In this document: in pieces, positions 23,315 through 31,320 of the stretch
Numbering within the stretch: position 1 is the stretch's first letter
Layout: each line of letters opens with the position of its first letter
Assembly: GCF_011947365.2 (NCBI RefSeq)
Contig: NZ_JAAVSH020000001.1
Coordinates: 28,038-60,124 of the forward strand
Source: an endosymbiont of Lamellibrachia barhami
GTDB lineage: Bacteria; Pseudomonadota; Gammaproteobacteria; Chromatiales; Chromatiaceae
Length of the DNA: 32,087 nt
Direction: 5' to 3'
Translations under genes and position numbers: made by a program
The notes under the pieces: model-generated
Databases searched by the model: none
What the model saw: only the letters and a program-made list of their open reading frames with translations
What the model was told of the DNA's origin: nothing

Positions 23315-24091
23315 CTAATGAATGCTCGTCCAGATCATACGCCCATTCAGCGGTTGCACAGGACGGGCATTGTAGCCGATAGCATCGGTAAATTTTCGCA
23401 GCTGCAGATCGGGTATCTCGATCGGGTTTTTGAACACGATCCAGCGAGCAGGTTCTTTACAGGGAGGTGTTGTCAGTGATCCGTTGTAGAGTACATGACT
23501 TCTATTGGTCGGCAGCAGAAAGATTGCGTTGATACCGATCTGGCGACTGTATCTCTGGCCACCATTTTCTTGTGGCAGGTGGCGGGCGATTCGCTTGACC
23601 ATCAGGTTGTTGCGTCTTCCCGCGTTTACCGGAATTGCGAGTATCACAGGGTTGCCGTTGTTGTCGATATGGTTGAGCTGAATCTCCATATCAGCAGCCC
23701 TGCCCAGATAGGTATGTTCACCAGGTATATGCAGATCAATACTGCGCAACTGAAAACGTTCACCACCCATCTTCATGAATCCACCGGATTCCATATCCAG
23801 TGAAATGCCGTGGTTAGATCGTCGGATTGACAGGATGCTGGTGCGGTAGAAAAAAGAGAGTGGCAGGTGCTCGGATTCTATGGCGCCCTGGATATCCACA
23901 GGCGATTGCGCTTGGCCTGCTCCACACGCGCTGAATGCGCTGGAGAGAGTGCTCCATTTCTCCGGGGGCGTTTCACCGCTATAGCTCCAAGCCTGTCCTG
24001 ATTGTGAGTCCGTGTCGCGTGCACTGAGACTCAGCGACAGCGAGAGAAAGACGGCCAGAGCGAAAAATTTAATCACTGATTGCATGTTCAT
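23315..24091 (-). CDS. Alpha-carbonic-anhydrase-like protein lacking two zinc ligands
   Basis: A 258-residue exported protein (signal MNMQSVIKFFALAVFLSLSL) with the alpha-carbonic anhydrase fold markers QSPVDI (62-67), GSLTTPPC (204-211) and NARPVQPLNGR (241-251), plus Cys56 and Cys211 in the positions of the bacterial disulfide. Aligned with the canonical FHFH ... ELHLVH pattern, however, the zinc histidines 94, 96 and 119 become Asp119, His121 and Gln139 (RSIDLHIPGEH; MEIQLNH). The network Glu residues (Glu125, Glu137) and Thr208 remain. Normal CO2 hydration is therefore unlikely, as in vertebrate carbonic-anhydrase-related proteins; a binding role is more plausible. It is the last gene of a minus-strand series, 108 bp after the YyaL-like gene. 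Confidence 0.9.
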   Translation of the reverse strand: MNMQSVIKFFALAVFLSLSLSLSARDTDSQSGQAWSYSGETPPEKWSTLSSAFSACGAGQAQSPVDIQGAIESEHLPLSFFYRTSILSIRRSNHGISLDMESGGFMKMGGERFQLRSIDLHIPGEHTYLGRAADMEIQLNHIDNNGNPVILAIPVNAGRRNNLMVKRIARHLPQENGGQRYSRQIGINAIFLLPTNRSHVLYNGSLTTPPCKEPARWIVFKNPIEIPDLQLRKFTDAIGYNARPVQPLNGRMIWTSIH

Positions 24092-24199
24092 AATCGTGTC
24101 AGAGTCTAACCAATGGTGTGCGGCTGTGACATAGGGGAAACCACGCGGCGCAGGTGCAGTCCGTGGGGGGAGTTCCCCTTAATTAATTCGGGACACCAC

Positions 24200-26563
24200 T
24201 CAGATTGAAGGTAGGGTGGGAATATGGAGTTGCAATGTCTCCGGCGGCAGACAGACCTCATCGCTGCACGCCTGTAATTTCACATCGATGGATGTTGTCT
24301 TGACTGCAGCCGTGTCAGAGGTGGGAGTCAGCATCGCCTGTAGCGTAATCACTCCTGCATAAACGGAGAGCGGATCACTTTGAAAAGCCAGCTGCTGTAA
24401 CGTGGGTTCTGGATAGGTGACGGGGCCCATGCTCCATTGGCCAGCGCTGTCGGCCAGATTGATCTCAGTGGCGATTAAATTCTTGCTCAAAGGCTGATTG
24501 GCATTGATGTGCCAGCCCTCAGGAATGGTGATGGTGATGGTTAACAGCTGTTTGTCATTCTTGAGTGTCCTGGCCTTGCCCATGAGGCGGATGCCGCCTT
24601 GTGCGGCATATCGGCGGGCGCTCAACTCCCCCTGCTGTAGATCATCGATGGCGCTCAACATGTAGGTGTAGCCGTTGGGATGCCGCTCAATTGCGGTGGC
24701 GAAACTGCCGATCAGGTTATTGGCGTGAGTGCGATAGTCCAGCTTGCCGGTGCGTACCCAGAGCATCTGTAACGACTTAAGGGCCACTGAACTACCGGAT
24801 GGGATGGCGCTGTCGGTGCCGCTGTCCTTGGGGCGTCCCATTGCGCTGAAGTTGCTCTCCTCTTCATTCATATAGAAGCCGCCGTTCTGTTCGTCGCGAA
24901 ACCGGCCGATCATGGCATCGGCGATCTCTTGCGCCCGTTGCAGCCACTTTTTATCTTCGGTCAGATCGTAGAGATAAAGCAGTGCTTCAGAAAGATAGGC
25001 GTAATCCTCCTGCGCTGCGGCAACCGAGGATTGTCCGTCGAGGTGTACCCGCCAAAGCTTGCCGGCAGCTTTGCGATTTTGCTGCCAGATAAACTCCCCC
25101 GCCTGTTCTGCGGCCTTCCGGTAAGTATCTGCAGCAAGAAGGTCGGCGGCCTGTGCAAAGGCGGTGATCATCATGCCGTTCCAGGCGGTGACCTCTTTGT
25201 CGTCCCTTAACGGATGTTCCCGGCCTTCGCGTACCTTGCGTAATACCGTATTGATATGATCGATCCGCATCTGCAGGGCGGTAAGATCCAACTTGTTTTC
25301 TTCGGCATAACTCTCCAGGTCTGACTGCAGGTGGAGGATATTCTTTCCTTCGAAGTTGCCACTGTCTGTGATGTTATAGAGATCGATTGCCAGGTCGGCA
25401 TCTTCCGGCGCCAAAGCGTCACGAATCTGGGCGGGTGTCCAGATGAAGAAGGCCCCCTCTTCACCCTCACTGTCGGCGTCGGTGGCTGAGTAGAAACCGC
25501 CGTTGGGTGAGGTCATCTCGCGCATGACGTAATCGAGAGTCTGAGTGACCACTCGACGGTATTTCTCCTTGCCGGTGAGTCGCCATGCATACAGGTAGGC
25601 GCGAGCGAGATGAGCCTGGTTGTAGAGCATCTTTTCGAAGTGCGGCACCAGCCATTCGTTGTCCGTGGAGTAGCGGTGAAAACCGCCCCCCACCTGATCG
25701 TAGATCCCCCCCCGGGCCATTGCATCGAGGGTGACCTCCGCCGCCTCCAGTGCCGCTGAATCATTACTGCGTTCCGCCTGTTGCAGCAACAACAATAACC
25801 AGGGTTCGTGGGGGAATTTTGGTGCCACGCTGAAGCCGCCCTGCAGTTCATCAAAACTGCCGAGCATCGTCTTGAGTGCTGCGGCGATGGCGGTCTTGTC
25901 GAGTGCCTTGGCTGTGCCTTTGTGGTTGTTGGCTGTTTTTACGGCTTCCGCCACTCGATCCGCCTGATCGAGGACGCCGGCTTTTTTGTCGCGCCAGACC
26001 TGCTGAATCTGTGAGAGCAGCTGTCCGAACTGGTCGGGTGGGAAATAGGTGCCGCCATAGAAGGGTTTGCCCTCCGGGGTGAGAAAGCTCGACATGGGCC
26101 AACCGCCATGGCCGGTCATCAGCATCACAGCGGTCATGTAGACCTCGTCTACGTCGGGATGGCTCTCCCGGTCGACCTTGATGGCCACGAAATGCTCATT
26201 CAGTATTTTGGCCAACTGGAGGTTCTCGAAACTCTCCCGCTCCATAACATGGCACCAGTGGCAGGTGGAGTAACCGATGGAGAGAAAGACCGGCTTGTTC
26301 TCACGTTTTGCCTTTTCAAAGGCCTCTTCCCCCCAGGCATGCCAGTCCACCGGATTATGGGCATGTTGCAGCAGATAGGGGGAGTCTTCCAGGATCAGGC
26401 GGTTGATATATATCGGTGAGCCGTCTGCGTTTAAGTGTTCGGTGCGGGGTTTGTAATCCTCTCCCTTGGCCTCGTAGGCGGCTTTGAGTTGTTGATCGAT
26501 TTCCATAGGCCTCGTGACCGTGTTGTTGGCGTGGGTTGCAGCGAAAGCCGTGCCGCCGAGCAA
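24200..26563 (-). CDS. YyaL/DUF255 thioredoxin-domain protein fused to a DsbD-N-like domain
   Basis: About 787 residues from a TTG at 26563. An N-terminal thioredoxin-like domain ([18 protein letters not shown]; active site [12 protein letters not shown]101-C104) leads into the long alpha/alpha-barrel typical of YyaL/SPATA20 ([40 protein letters not shown]). Then comes an extra ~100-residue C-terminal beta domain: [31 protein letters not shown] and [17 protein letters not shown]. That end matches the N-terminal domain of DsbD, whose Cys pair receives electrons; here the pair is at about 766-771. An export signal core ([13 protein letters not shown]) overlaps the start. A well-placed ATG at 26607 ([11 protein letters not shown]), 3 bp after the previous gene's stop, is one base out of frame, which suggests a frameshift in the signal region. 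Confidence 0.9.
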   Translation of the reverse strand: MLGGTAFAATHANNTVTRPMEIDQQLKAAYEAKGEDYKPRTEHLNADGSPIYINRLILEDSPYLLQHAHNPVDWHAWGEEAFEKAKRENKPVFLSIGYSTCHWCHVMERESFENLQLAKILNEHFVAIKVDRESHPDVDEVYMTAVMLMTGHGGWPMSSFLTPEGKPFYGGTYFPPDQFGQLLSQIQQVWRDKKAGVLDQADRVAEAVKTANNHKGTAKALDKTAIAAALKTMLGSFDELQGGFSVAPKFPHEPWLLLLLQQAERSNDSAALEAAEVTLDAMARGGIYDQVGGGFHRYSTDNEWLVPHFEKMLYNQAHLARAYLYAWRLTGKEKYRRVVTQTLDYVMREMTSPNGGFYSATDADSEGEEGAFFIWTPAQIRDALAPEDADLAIDLYNITDSGNFEGKNILHLQSDLESYAEENKLDLTALQMRIDHINTVLRKVREGREHPLRDDKEVTAWNGMMITAFAQAADLLAADTYRKAAEQAGEFIWQQNRKAAGKLWRVHLDGQSSVAAAQEDYAYLSEALLYLYDLTEDKKWLQRAQEIADAMIGRFRDEQNGGFYMNEEESNFSAMGRPKDSGTDSAIPSGSSVALKSLQMLWVRTGKLDYRTHANNLIGSFATAIERHPNGYTYMLSAIDDLQQGELSARRYAAQGGIRLMGKARTLKNDKQLLTITITIPEGWHINANQPLSKNLIATEINLADSAGQWSMGPVTYPEPTLQQLAFQSDPLSVYAGVITLQAMLTPTSDTAAVKTTSIDVKLQACSDEVCLPPETLQLHIPTLPSI

Positions 26564-26610
26564 GAGCAGAGCCAGAGCAGCAGACTGGGGATGAGTCGTT
26601 TTATCATGGG

Positions 26611-27159
26611 TTACCCGCGATCCTCGGCCAGTAGTTGGTTGATCAGTTGGACGCCGCTTGCCGGATCAAAACTGCCGAATCGCTGGAAGCGGATACGTCC
26701 TTCTTTGTCGATGATGGCCATCTCCGGTGTGCCGCGGGTGCGGTATCGTTTCATGGTTTCCGGGATTTCGTCGCCGTCAACGTGCCGATCGATTCCCACC
26801 AGGTGTTGGATATTTTTTTGTTTGAGATAGGTGCGCAGCTTTTTGGGATTCTGATAGTCATGCCCTTCAAACACGGTGTGGATACTCAGCATCACCAGGT
26901 TTCCCGCTGTTATCTCGTCGGCAAACTGTTGCTCCCACCTGGCCATCAACGGCACCGAAAAGCTGTTGCAGCCAGGGCACCAGAGTTGGAAAAAGTCGAT
27001 CACCACCACCTTGCCTTTGAGTGCCGCCAGGGTGGTGCCATCGCCGTTGATCCATTCGGAGATATCCCACTCCGGTGCGGTGCGGCCGTTGGCCAGAACG
27101 CCTTGAGTCAGACTCATTAACAGTAGTGTGATAAGGAGTTTTGATAGATAGGCGCGCAT
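26611..27159 (-). CDS. Periplasmic TlpA-like thioredoxin (CPGC)
   Basis: A 182-residue exported protein: signal peptide [20 protein letters not shown] (cleavage near VLA at residue 23), then a thioredoxin fold with active site [13 protein letters not shown] (C61-C64) and cis-Pro loop [15 protein letters not shown]. The CPGC active site and the inserted segment [20 protein letters not shown] place it near TlpA/DsbE-like reductases. It lies between the rhodanese gene (10 bp before) and the YyaL-like gene (3 bp after, if that gene uses the ATG at 26607), so it is firmly within one operon. A role in keeping sulfur-carrying or cytochrome thiols reduced is inferred. Confidence 0.9.
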   Translation of the reverse strand: MRAYLSKLLITLLLMSLTQGVLANGRTAPEWDISEWINGDGTTLAALKGKVVVIDFFQLWCPGCNSFSVPLMARWEQQFADEITAGNLVMLSIHTVFEGHDYQNPKKLRTYLKQKNIQHLVGIDRHVDGDEIPETMKRYRTRGTPEMAIIDKEGRIRFQRFGSFDPASGVQLINQLLAEDRG

Positions 27160-27169
27160 GGTTTGGTTC

Positions 27170-28072
27170 TCAATGTTTTAGTTGGACCTTCTGTTCCATG
27201 GGTAGGGCGTGGTCAAGCGCCCACTCGGCGGTCGATCCATCGTAAAGACGAGCCTGCTTGTTACCCAAGAGTTCGTGGGAGACGAACCAGCCAAGGGCGG
27301 CGCGATGGCCTGTATGACAATAGTTGATCTGTGGGCCGCTCAGCGGTACCTGATTGGCGGCATAGATCTTTTTCAGATTATCGATGGTATGAAAGGTTGC
27401 GCCGCCATTGGCGGTCAGCCAGTCGTAAGAGATATTGACAGCTTTGGGCAGACTGCCTGGGCGTTCTTTGCCGCTGCCGGAGTAGATGCCCATGTATTCG
27501 GCGCGGCTGCGATTGTCCACCGCCAGCGCCCCCTTTTCGAGGGCCGCTTTTACCTCTTGTGCGTCGGGGATGTAGTCGGCCCTGAGGTTGACCTTGAAGA
27601 CCTTCGGCACTGCTTGGTTGAGACCGTTCTGCAGTGGGTAGACCCGCTTCTGTGCATAGTTGATCAGCCCCCCGCCGAGGATGGAAACCTGATCATGCCC
27701 CAGTGCCTTGAAGGTCCAGTAGACGCGTGAGGCGCTCGCCATGTCACCAGCGCCGTTTCCGGTGGTGACCAGTACGACGTGGGTATCATTATCGATGCCC
27801 AGACGGCCGATCAGTTTCTCCAGTTGCGCGGGAGGCGTCATGATCTGGGGTATCTTTTTCGCCGACGTGCGTCGCCAGTCACCGTAGCTGGAGTTCACCG
27901 CGCCGGGGACATGGTATCGCTGATAGGCTTTGGCGTCCTGCAGATCGAGGATTACGACCCCGCTCTTCCCGCGATTGTTATGCACCCACTCCGGTGAGAC
28001 CAGCGGCTGAGCCGCCAGCGCAAAGGTTGTGGTGAAGATGAGGAGGAGAGAGAGGGCAAAGGGCTTCATCAT
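27170..28072 (-). CDS. Periplasmic tandem-rhodanese sulfurtransferase
   Basis: A 300-residue protein with a signal peptide (MMKPFALSLLLIFTTTFALA) and two rhodanese domains. The N-terminal domain (residues 25-145, VVILDLQDAKAYQRYHVPGA) has lost the catalytic Cys (TTGNGAGDMA). The C-terminal domain (160-295) has the active loop YCHTGHRAAL with Cys252 and the preceding DNRSRAEYMGIYSG. This active C-terminal/inactive N-terminal layout is that of thiosulfate or 3-mercaptopyruvate sulfurtransferases; the periplasmic location suggests sulfane sulfur from sulfide or thiosulfate oxidation as the substrate. It is 10 bp upstream of the TlpA-like gene and 74 bp after the Cys-rich peptide gene. Confidence 0.93.
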   Translation of the reverse strand: MMKPFALSLLLIFTTTFALAAQPLVSPEWVHNNRGKSGVVILDLQDAKAYQRYHVPGAVNSSYGDWRRTSAKKIPQIMTPPAQLEKLIGRLGIDNDTHVVLVTTGNGAGDMASASRVYWTFKALGHDQVSILGGGLINYAQKRVYPLQNGLNQAVPKVFKVNLRADYIPDAQEVKAALEKGALAVDNRSRAEYMGIYSGSGKERPGSLPKAVNISYDWLTANGGATFHTIDNLKKIYAANQVPLSGPQINYCHTGHRAALGWFVSHELLGNKQARLYDGSTAEWALDHALPMEQKVQLKH

Positions 28073-28111
28073 GGTTTTTCTTCGTCTATTGGCCTGTTTG
28101 AAATGTGACTG

Positions 28112-28134
28112 CCGGGAACCGTGTTGGTTCCCGG
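28112..28134. other. Intercistronic stem-loop
   Basis: CCGGGAACC pairs perfectly with GGTTCCCGG across GTGTT, between the Cys-rich peptide gene and the rhodanese gene. No U run follows on the minus strand, so it is more likely a processing or stability hairpin than a terminator. Confidence 0.6.
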
Positions 28135-28146
28135 AGTGGCTATTCG

Positions 28147-28401
28147 TCAGCTGCCGGGCTGGACGTTGAGGCCGAAACCAATACCGCCGCCCTGCTGCAT
28201 GCGGTACTTACCTGCGGCCCTGGTTGCAACGAAGCTGGTGAACTCTTCGACATTCTCAAAATCCATCTTTTGTGTAAATTGCACCAGTGCATCGATCAGT
28301 TTTTTGGTCTCGGCGATCTCTTCATGGCTGCGCCCGCAGCCCTGGCAGTGGGTGCCGCCTTCTGTGCAGTTGTCTCCGCCCTGGCAGGGTATGAATATCA
28401 T
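28147..28401 (-). CDS. Small Cys-rich protein, DUF1289-like motif
   Basis: An 84-residue protein without a signal peptide. Four cysteines lie in the first 22 residues (C6, C12, C19, C22: PCQGGDNCTEGGTHCQGCGR), and HCQGCGRSHEEIAETKKL resembles the CxGCGRTxxEI motif of DUF1289, thought to bind metal. A helical middle (ALVQFTQKMDFENVEEFTSFV) and a Gly-rich tail follow. GAGG lies 7 bp before the ATG. It is first in the series leading into the periplasmic rhodanese and TlpA genes, but it appears cytoplasmic itself. Function unknown; the family link is suggestive only. Confidence 0.72.
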   Translation of the reverse strand: MIFIPCQGGDNCTEGGTHCQGCGRSHEEIAETKKLIDALVQFTQKMDFENVEEFTSFVATRAAGKYRMQQGGGIGFGLNVQPGS

Positions 28402-28572
28402 AGGATAATCCTCAATTGTGGTGTGAATCGTTGTCGGCGCAGTTTATCCATGAAGAGACCGGGCGTCACCCTTGGAAGAAAGCAGTCATTCGCCCAGCGT
28501 GCCAGACGGAATAATCTATAGGATATTTCTATAAGCATTCTCTAATATAGGCGACGTGCCTCGATGTTATTT

Positions 28573-28602
28573 TCCACATAAGGCGTATGGTTTAAATGTG
28601 GA
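28573..28602. promoter_or_regulatory. Inverted repeat before the sulfur-globule-type gene
   Basis: TCCACAT (28573-28579) and ATGTGGA (28596-28602) are perfect inverted arms around 16 bases, 40 bp before the start codon. This could be an operator or a leader hairpin in a gene expected to respond to sulfur supply. Confidence 0.4.
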
Positions 28603-28641
28603 CGGGAAAAAGTGACAGCAGTATGTCGCAGGAGGTTTATC

Positions 28642-28926
28642 ATGAAGACAATGCGCAAATTCCTGACTGCAACAGCAGTGGCAGCACTTGTGGCACTGCC
28701 GGTATCCACCGCAGATGCCTGGTGGGGTGGTAATGGATGGGGTGGCTTCGGTTTCTCCTTTGGCTTCTCCGGTTCAGGCTGGGGGCGCAATTGGTACCGG
28801 CCATGGTATGGGTATAGAAATTACGGTTACTATCCCTACCACTATGGCTACTACCCTTCCTATTACCCGGTATACACGCCGGTTTTGACGCCAACACTTG
28901 AAGTACCACAGTTGGCTGAAAAGTAG
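28642..28926 (+). CDS. Sulfur-globule-type envelope protein (Gly/Tyr/Trp-rich)
   Basis: A 94-residue exported protein: signal MKTMRKFLTATAVAALVALP with cleavage after ADA (residue 26), then WWGGNGWGGFGFSFGFSG and a Tyr-rich stretch (RNYGYYPYHYGYYPSYYPV). This composition and the WWGG start after the signal are hallmarks of the SgpA/SgpB proteins that form the coat of periplasmic sulfur globules in purple and other sulfur bacteria. The start at 28642 is set by AGGAGG 6 bp upstream; an ATG at 28612 in frame would put Arg-rich residues before the signal. The gene stands alone, with an inverted repeat before it and a nested inverted repeat right after the stop. Other Gly/Tyr-rich envelope proteins cannot be excluded. 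Confidence 0.82.
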   Translation: MKTMRKFLTATAVAALVALPVSTADAWWGGNGWGGFGFSFGFSGSGWGRNWYRPWYGYRNYGYYPYHYGYYPSYYPVYTPVLTPTLEVPQLAEK

Positions 28927-28994
28927 CTGTCGTTAATCAGACCTGACGGTTTTAGCCGTGATTTCGTCCATTGTCGCGGCTAAAAAAACGACAG
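28927..28994. repeat. Nested inverted repeat directly after the stop codon
   Basis: CTGTCGTT (28927-28934) pairs with AACGACAG (28987-28994), and inside it TTTTAGCCG (28950-28958) pairs with CGGCTAAAA (28977-28985). The two perfect stems make a 68-base structure beginning with the first base after TAG. No T run follows on the plus strand, so it is not a classical terminator. Confidence 0.7.
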
Positions 28995-29118
28995 GGATTC
29001 TGCGCCCATTTACCCCCATTAGTACAAAAGCACCGCTTCTCTATGCACCTGTGGCTGAGAGGTGTTATGTTTCCTTATTGTATGGGATCGCTGCTGGCCG
29101 GGAGAGAATCGATAGTAG

Positions 29119-29538
29119 ATGAATTTGATGGCGAAAAATATTATTCGCGGCGTTACGCTGCTGTTTCTGCTCATGACGCCTTTTCTCTCCGTTGCGGGGA
29201 ACGATGCCTATGAAGCGGCACTGACCTCGTTTGAAGCGGGTGACTACAAAGGTGCTTACAACTCCTTCAGATCGCTGGCGGAGGAGGGTGTGGTGGATGC
29301 CCAGTACTATCTCGGTATGCTCTATCTCTACGGACAGGGGGTGAGAAAGAGTAATTCCCGGGGAGTGGAGTGGCTGAAACAGGCTGCTGGAAACGGCTCC
29401 TATCAGGCGGCCATTAACCTGGGGCAGATGTATCTCTCCGGTGAAGGCGTCGCACTCAATGAGACCGTGGCAATCCAATGGTTGGAAATGGCGGACAAGC
29501 TGGCCAAAGCGCAAGATCTGGAAGAGGATTGCGATTGA
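29119..29538 (+). CDS. Exported Sel1-repeat protein
   Basis: A 139-residue protein: N-terminal signal or anchor (NIIRGVTLLFLLMTPFLSVAG), one TPR-like helix pair (AYEAALTSFEAGDYKGAYNSF), then two Sel1-like repeats (DAQYYLGMLYLYGQGVRKSNSRGVEWLKQAA and the following AINLGQMYLSGEGVALNETVAIQWL). It is a protein-protein interaction scaffold, probably periplasmic. It stops 3 bp before gspA and so heads that operon, which suggests a role in assembling or stabilising the secretion accessory proteins. ATG at 29128 is an alternative start. Confidence 0.88.
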   Translation: MNLMAKNIIRGVTLLFLLMTPFLSVAGNDAYEAALTSFEAGDYKGAYNSFRSLAEEGVVDAQYYLGMLYLYGQGVRKSNSRGVEWLKQAAGNGSYQAAINLGQMYLSGEGVALNETVAIQWLEMADKLAKAQDLEEDCD

Positions 29539-29541
29539 GCC

Positions 29542-31320
29542 ATGCAGTTTAGCGATTTCGGGTTTCAGGAAAATCCCTTTTCCATTACGCCTGACCCCCG
29601 CTATCTCTATCTGAGTCGTGGGCATGAGGAGAGTCTGGCTCACCTGATCTACGGAACCGGGCCGAATGGCGGCTTCGTGCAGCTGACCGGTGAAGTCGGT
29701 ACCGGCAAGACCATGCTGGTGCGCAGTCTGTTGGAGCAGAATCTCGAAAACGTCGATATCGCCCTGATCTTCAATCCCCGACTCTCGCGTCGCGCTTTCA
29801 TGGCGGCCATCTGCGACGAACTGGGCATTAAATATGTGGGTCCCCCCTACTCCCTCAAACAACTGACCGATAATCTGAGCCACCATCTGTTGAAGACGCA
29901 TGCGGCCGGACGCAATACGGTCCTGGTGGTGGACGAGGCGCAGAATCTGAGTCCCAGGGTGCTTGAACAGGTCCGCATGCTGACAAATCTGGAGACTTCG
30001 CAACACAAGTTGCTGCGCATTATTCTGGTGGGTCAGCCAGAGTTGCAGCAACTGCTGGCGCGTAAGGATATGCGACAGGTTGCCCAGCGCATTACAGCAC
30101 GCTATCACCTTCTTCCGTTATCCCGCCGGGAGACTGTCCGCTATATCCGGCACCGGCTTGTCGTGTCGGGGAACCGTGAAGATCTTTTCACCTCGTCAGC
30201 GCTACGCCTGGTGTATTACCTGTCCAGAGGTGTTCCGCGAATCATCAACACCCTCTGCGAGCGGACTCTGTTGGCGATTTTTGCCACTGGCGCCAAGCGG
30301 GCTGGGTCCAGGTTGGTTTGGCGTGCGGCTAGAGAGGTCAAAGGTTCCAGTGTGGTGTTGGGAAAACTCAGTCGCCTCATGCCTGTCCTGCTGATCGTGT
30401 TCTCCACTGTGGCCATCGCCTGGTTTCTGCTGCCACTATTTACAGACTCAATGTCGGAGTCGGGTGAGGTGGTTGCACAGCTGCTGGATCGGCCCGCCAA
30501 GGTAGAGCATGAATTGTCTCTGCCGCCTCTGGCCCCCCTGGTACCGGATGACTTTTCTGTGATTCCGCCTGAGTCTGGAGCGAAAGAAGTCTCGGTACTG
30601 TCGCAAACAGAATCTGCACCGGCCGTATCAGTCCCTCCCGTATCTGAAGCAATCGACACCCTGCCTGAAGCTGGTCTGAAGGTTGATCTGGAGGGGCAGA
30701 TCGCGCATGTGGCAGACAGCAATCGGGCGGTGCATCTGCGACTGTTTGAGTTGTGGGGCAAAAGTATCAAGCTGCTCTCATCAGAGAGCGCCTGCAAAGA
30801 GGCGCCGCCATTGGGTTTGCGTTGTCTCACCGGTATTGGTGGCTGGGAGGATCTGGAGCGCATCAACAGGCCGCTGCTGCTCAAGTTAAAATTGGGTTAC
30901 CGGCAACGTTATATCCTTCTCAAATCCATGCAGGGGGAGAATTTAACGGTAGATTACGGTGCGGGTGACCGGCGGCTGAAACGGGCAGACATCGCTCCCC
31001 TCTGGCCTGGTGATTATGTGGTGGTGTGGCGCCCAAGAACAAAATCAGCCCTGGTGGGGCCGGGTTCGACAGGCGTCCCTGTCACTTGGCTGAGGTCGCA
31101 GCTTGCCAAAGCAGAGGGTTTGGAACCCCCAGCCGTGATCGGCCGGGATGCATACAATGCGGAGTTGCGGCAGCAACTGAAACGCTTCCAGTCCAAACAT
31201 GGGTTGTCCTCAGACGGTGTTGCAGGGCAGCAGACCATGATTACCCTGAACAATGTGCAGCTCACCGCCGACACTCCAACCCTGAGAGCAGTTGTGACCA
31301 GCGAAGGGGGCAAAGGATAA
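29542..31320 (+). CDS. gspA: General secretion pathway ATPase GspA (ExeA) with peptidoglycan-binding tail
   Basis: A 592-residue inner-membrane protein. Residues 1-270 are an AAA ATPase with Walker A GEVGTGKT (50-57) and Walker B VLVVDEAQN (127-135). There is one membrane helix at about 279-300 (LMPVLLIVFSTVAIAWFLLP), a Pro/Glu-rich periplasmic linker, an inserted domain with Cys pair (SACKEAPPLGLRCL), and a C-terminal peptidoglycan-binding fold (AELRQQLKRFQSKHGLSSDGVAGQQT). This is the ExeA/GspA layout; with GspB it helps insert the type II secretin through the cell wall. Its TAA is followed immediately by the gspB ATG. The core gsp genes are not in the window. Confidence 0.95.
   Translation: MQFSDFGFQENPFSITPDPRYLYLSRGHEESLAHLIYGTGPNGGFVQLTGEVGTGKTMLVRSLLEQNLENVDIALIFNPRLSRRAFMAAICDELGIKYVGPPYSLKQLTDNLSHHLLKTHAAGRNTVLVVDEAQNLSPRVLEQVRMLTNLETSQHKLLRIILVGQPELQQLLARKDMRQVAQRITARYHLLPLSRRETVRYIRHRLVVSGNREDLFTSSALRLVYYLSRGVPRIINTLCERTLLAIFATGAKRAGSRLVWRAAREVKGSSVVLGKLSRLMPVLLIVFSTVAIAWFLLPLFTDSMSESGEVVAQLLDRPAKVEHELSLPPLAPLVPDDFSVIPPESGAKEVSVLSQTESAPAVSVPPVSEAIDTLPEAGLKVDLEGQIAHVADSNRAVHLRLFELWGKSIKLLSSESACKEAPPLGLRCLTGIGGWEDLERINRPLLLKLKLGYRQRYILLKSMQGENLTVDYGAGDRRLKRADIAPLWPGDYVVVWRPRTKSALVGPGSTGVPVTWLRSQLAKAEGLEPPAVIGRDAYNAELRQQLKRFQSKHGLSSDGVAGQQTMITLNNVQLTADTPTLRAVVTSEGGKG

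Noticed and set aside
28950-28985. Inner stem after the sulfur-globule-type gene as an intrinsic terminator
   Set aside because: The A run on the plus strand after the stem is the wrong polarity for plus-strand termination and the loop is long.
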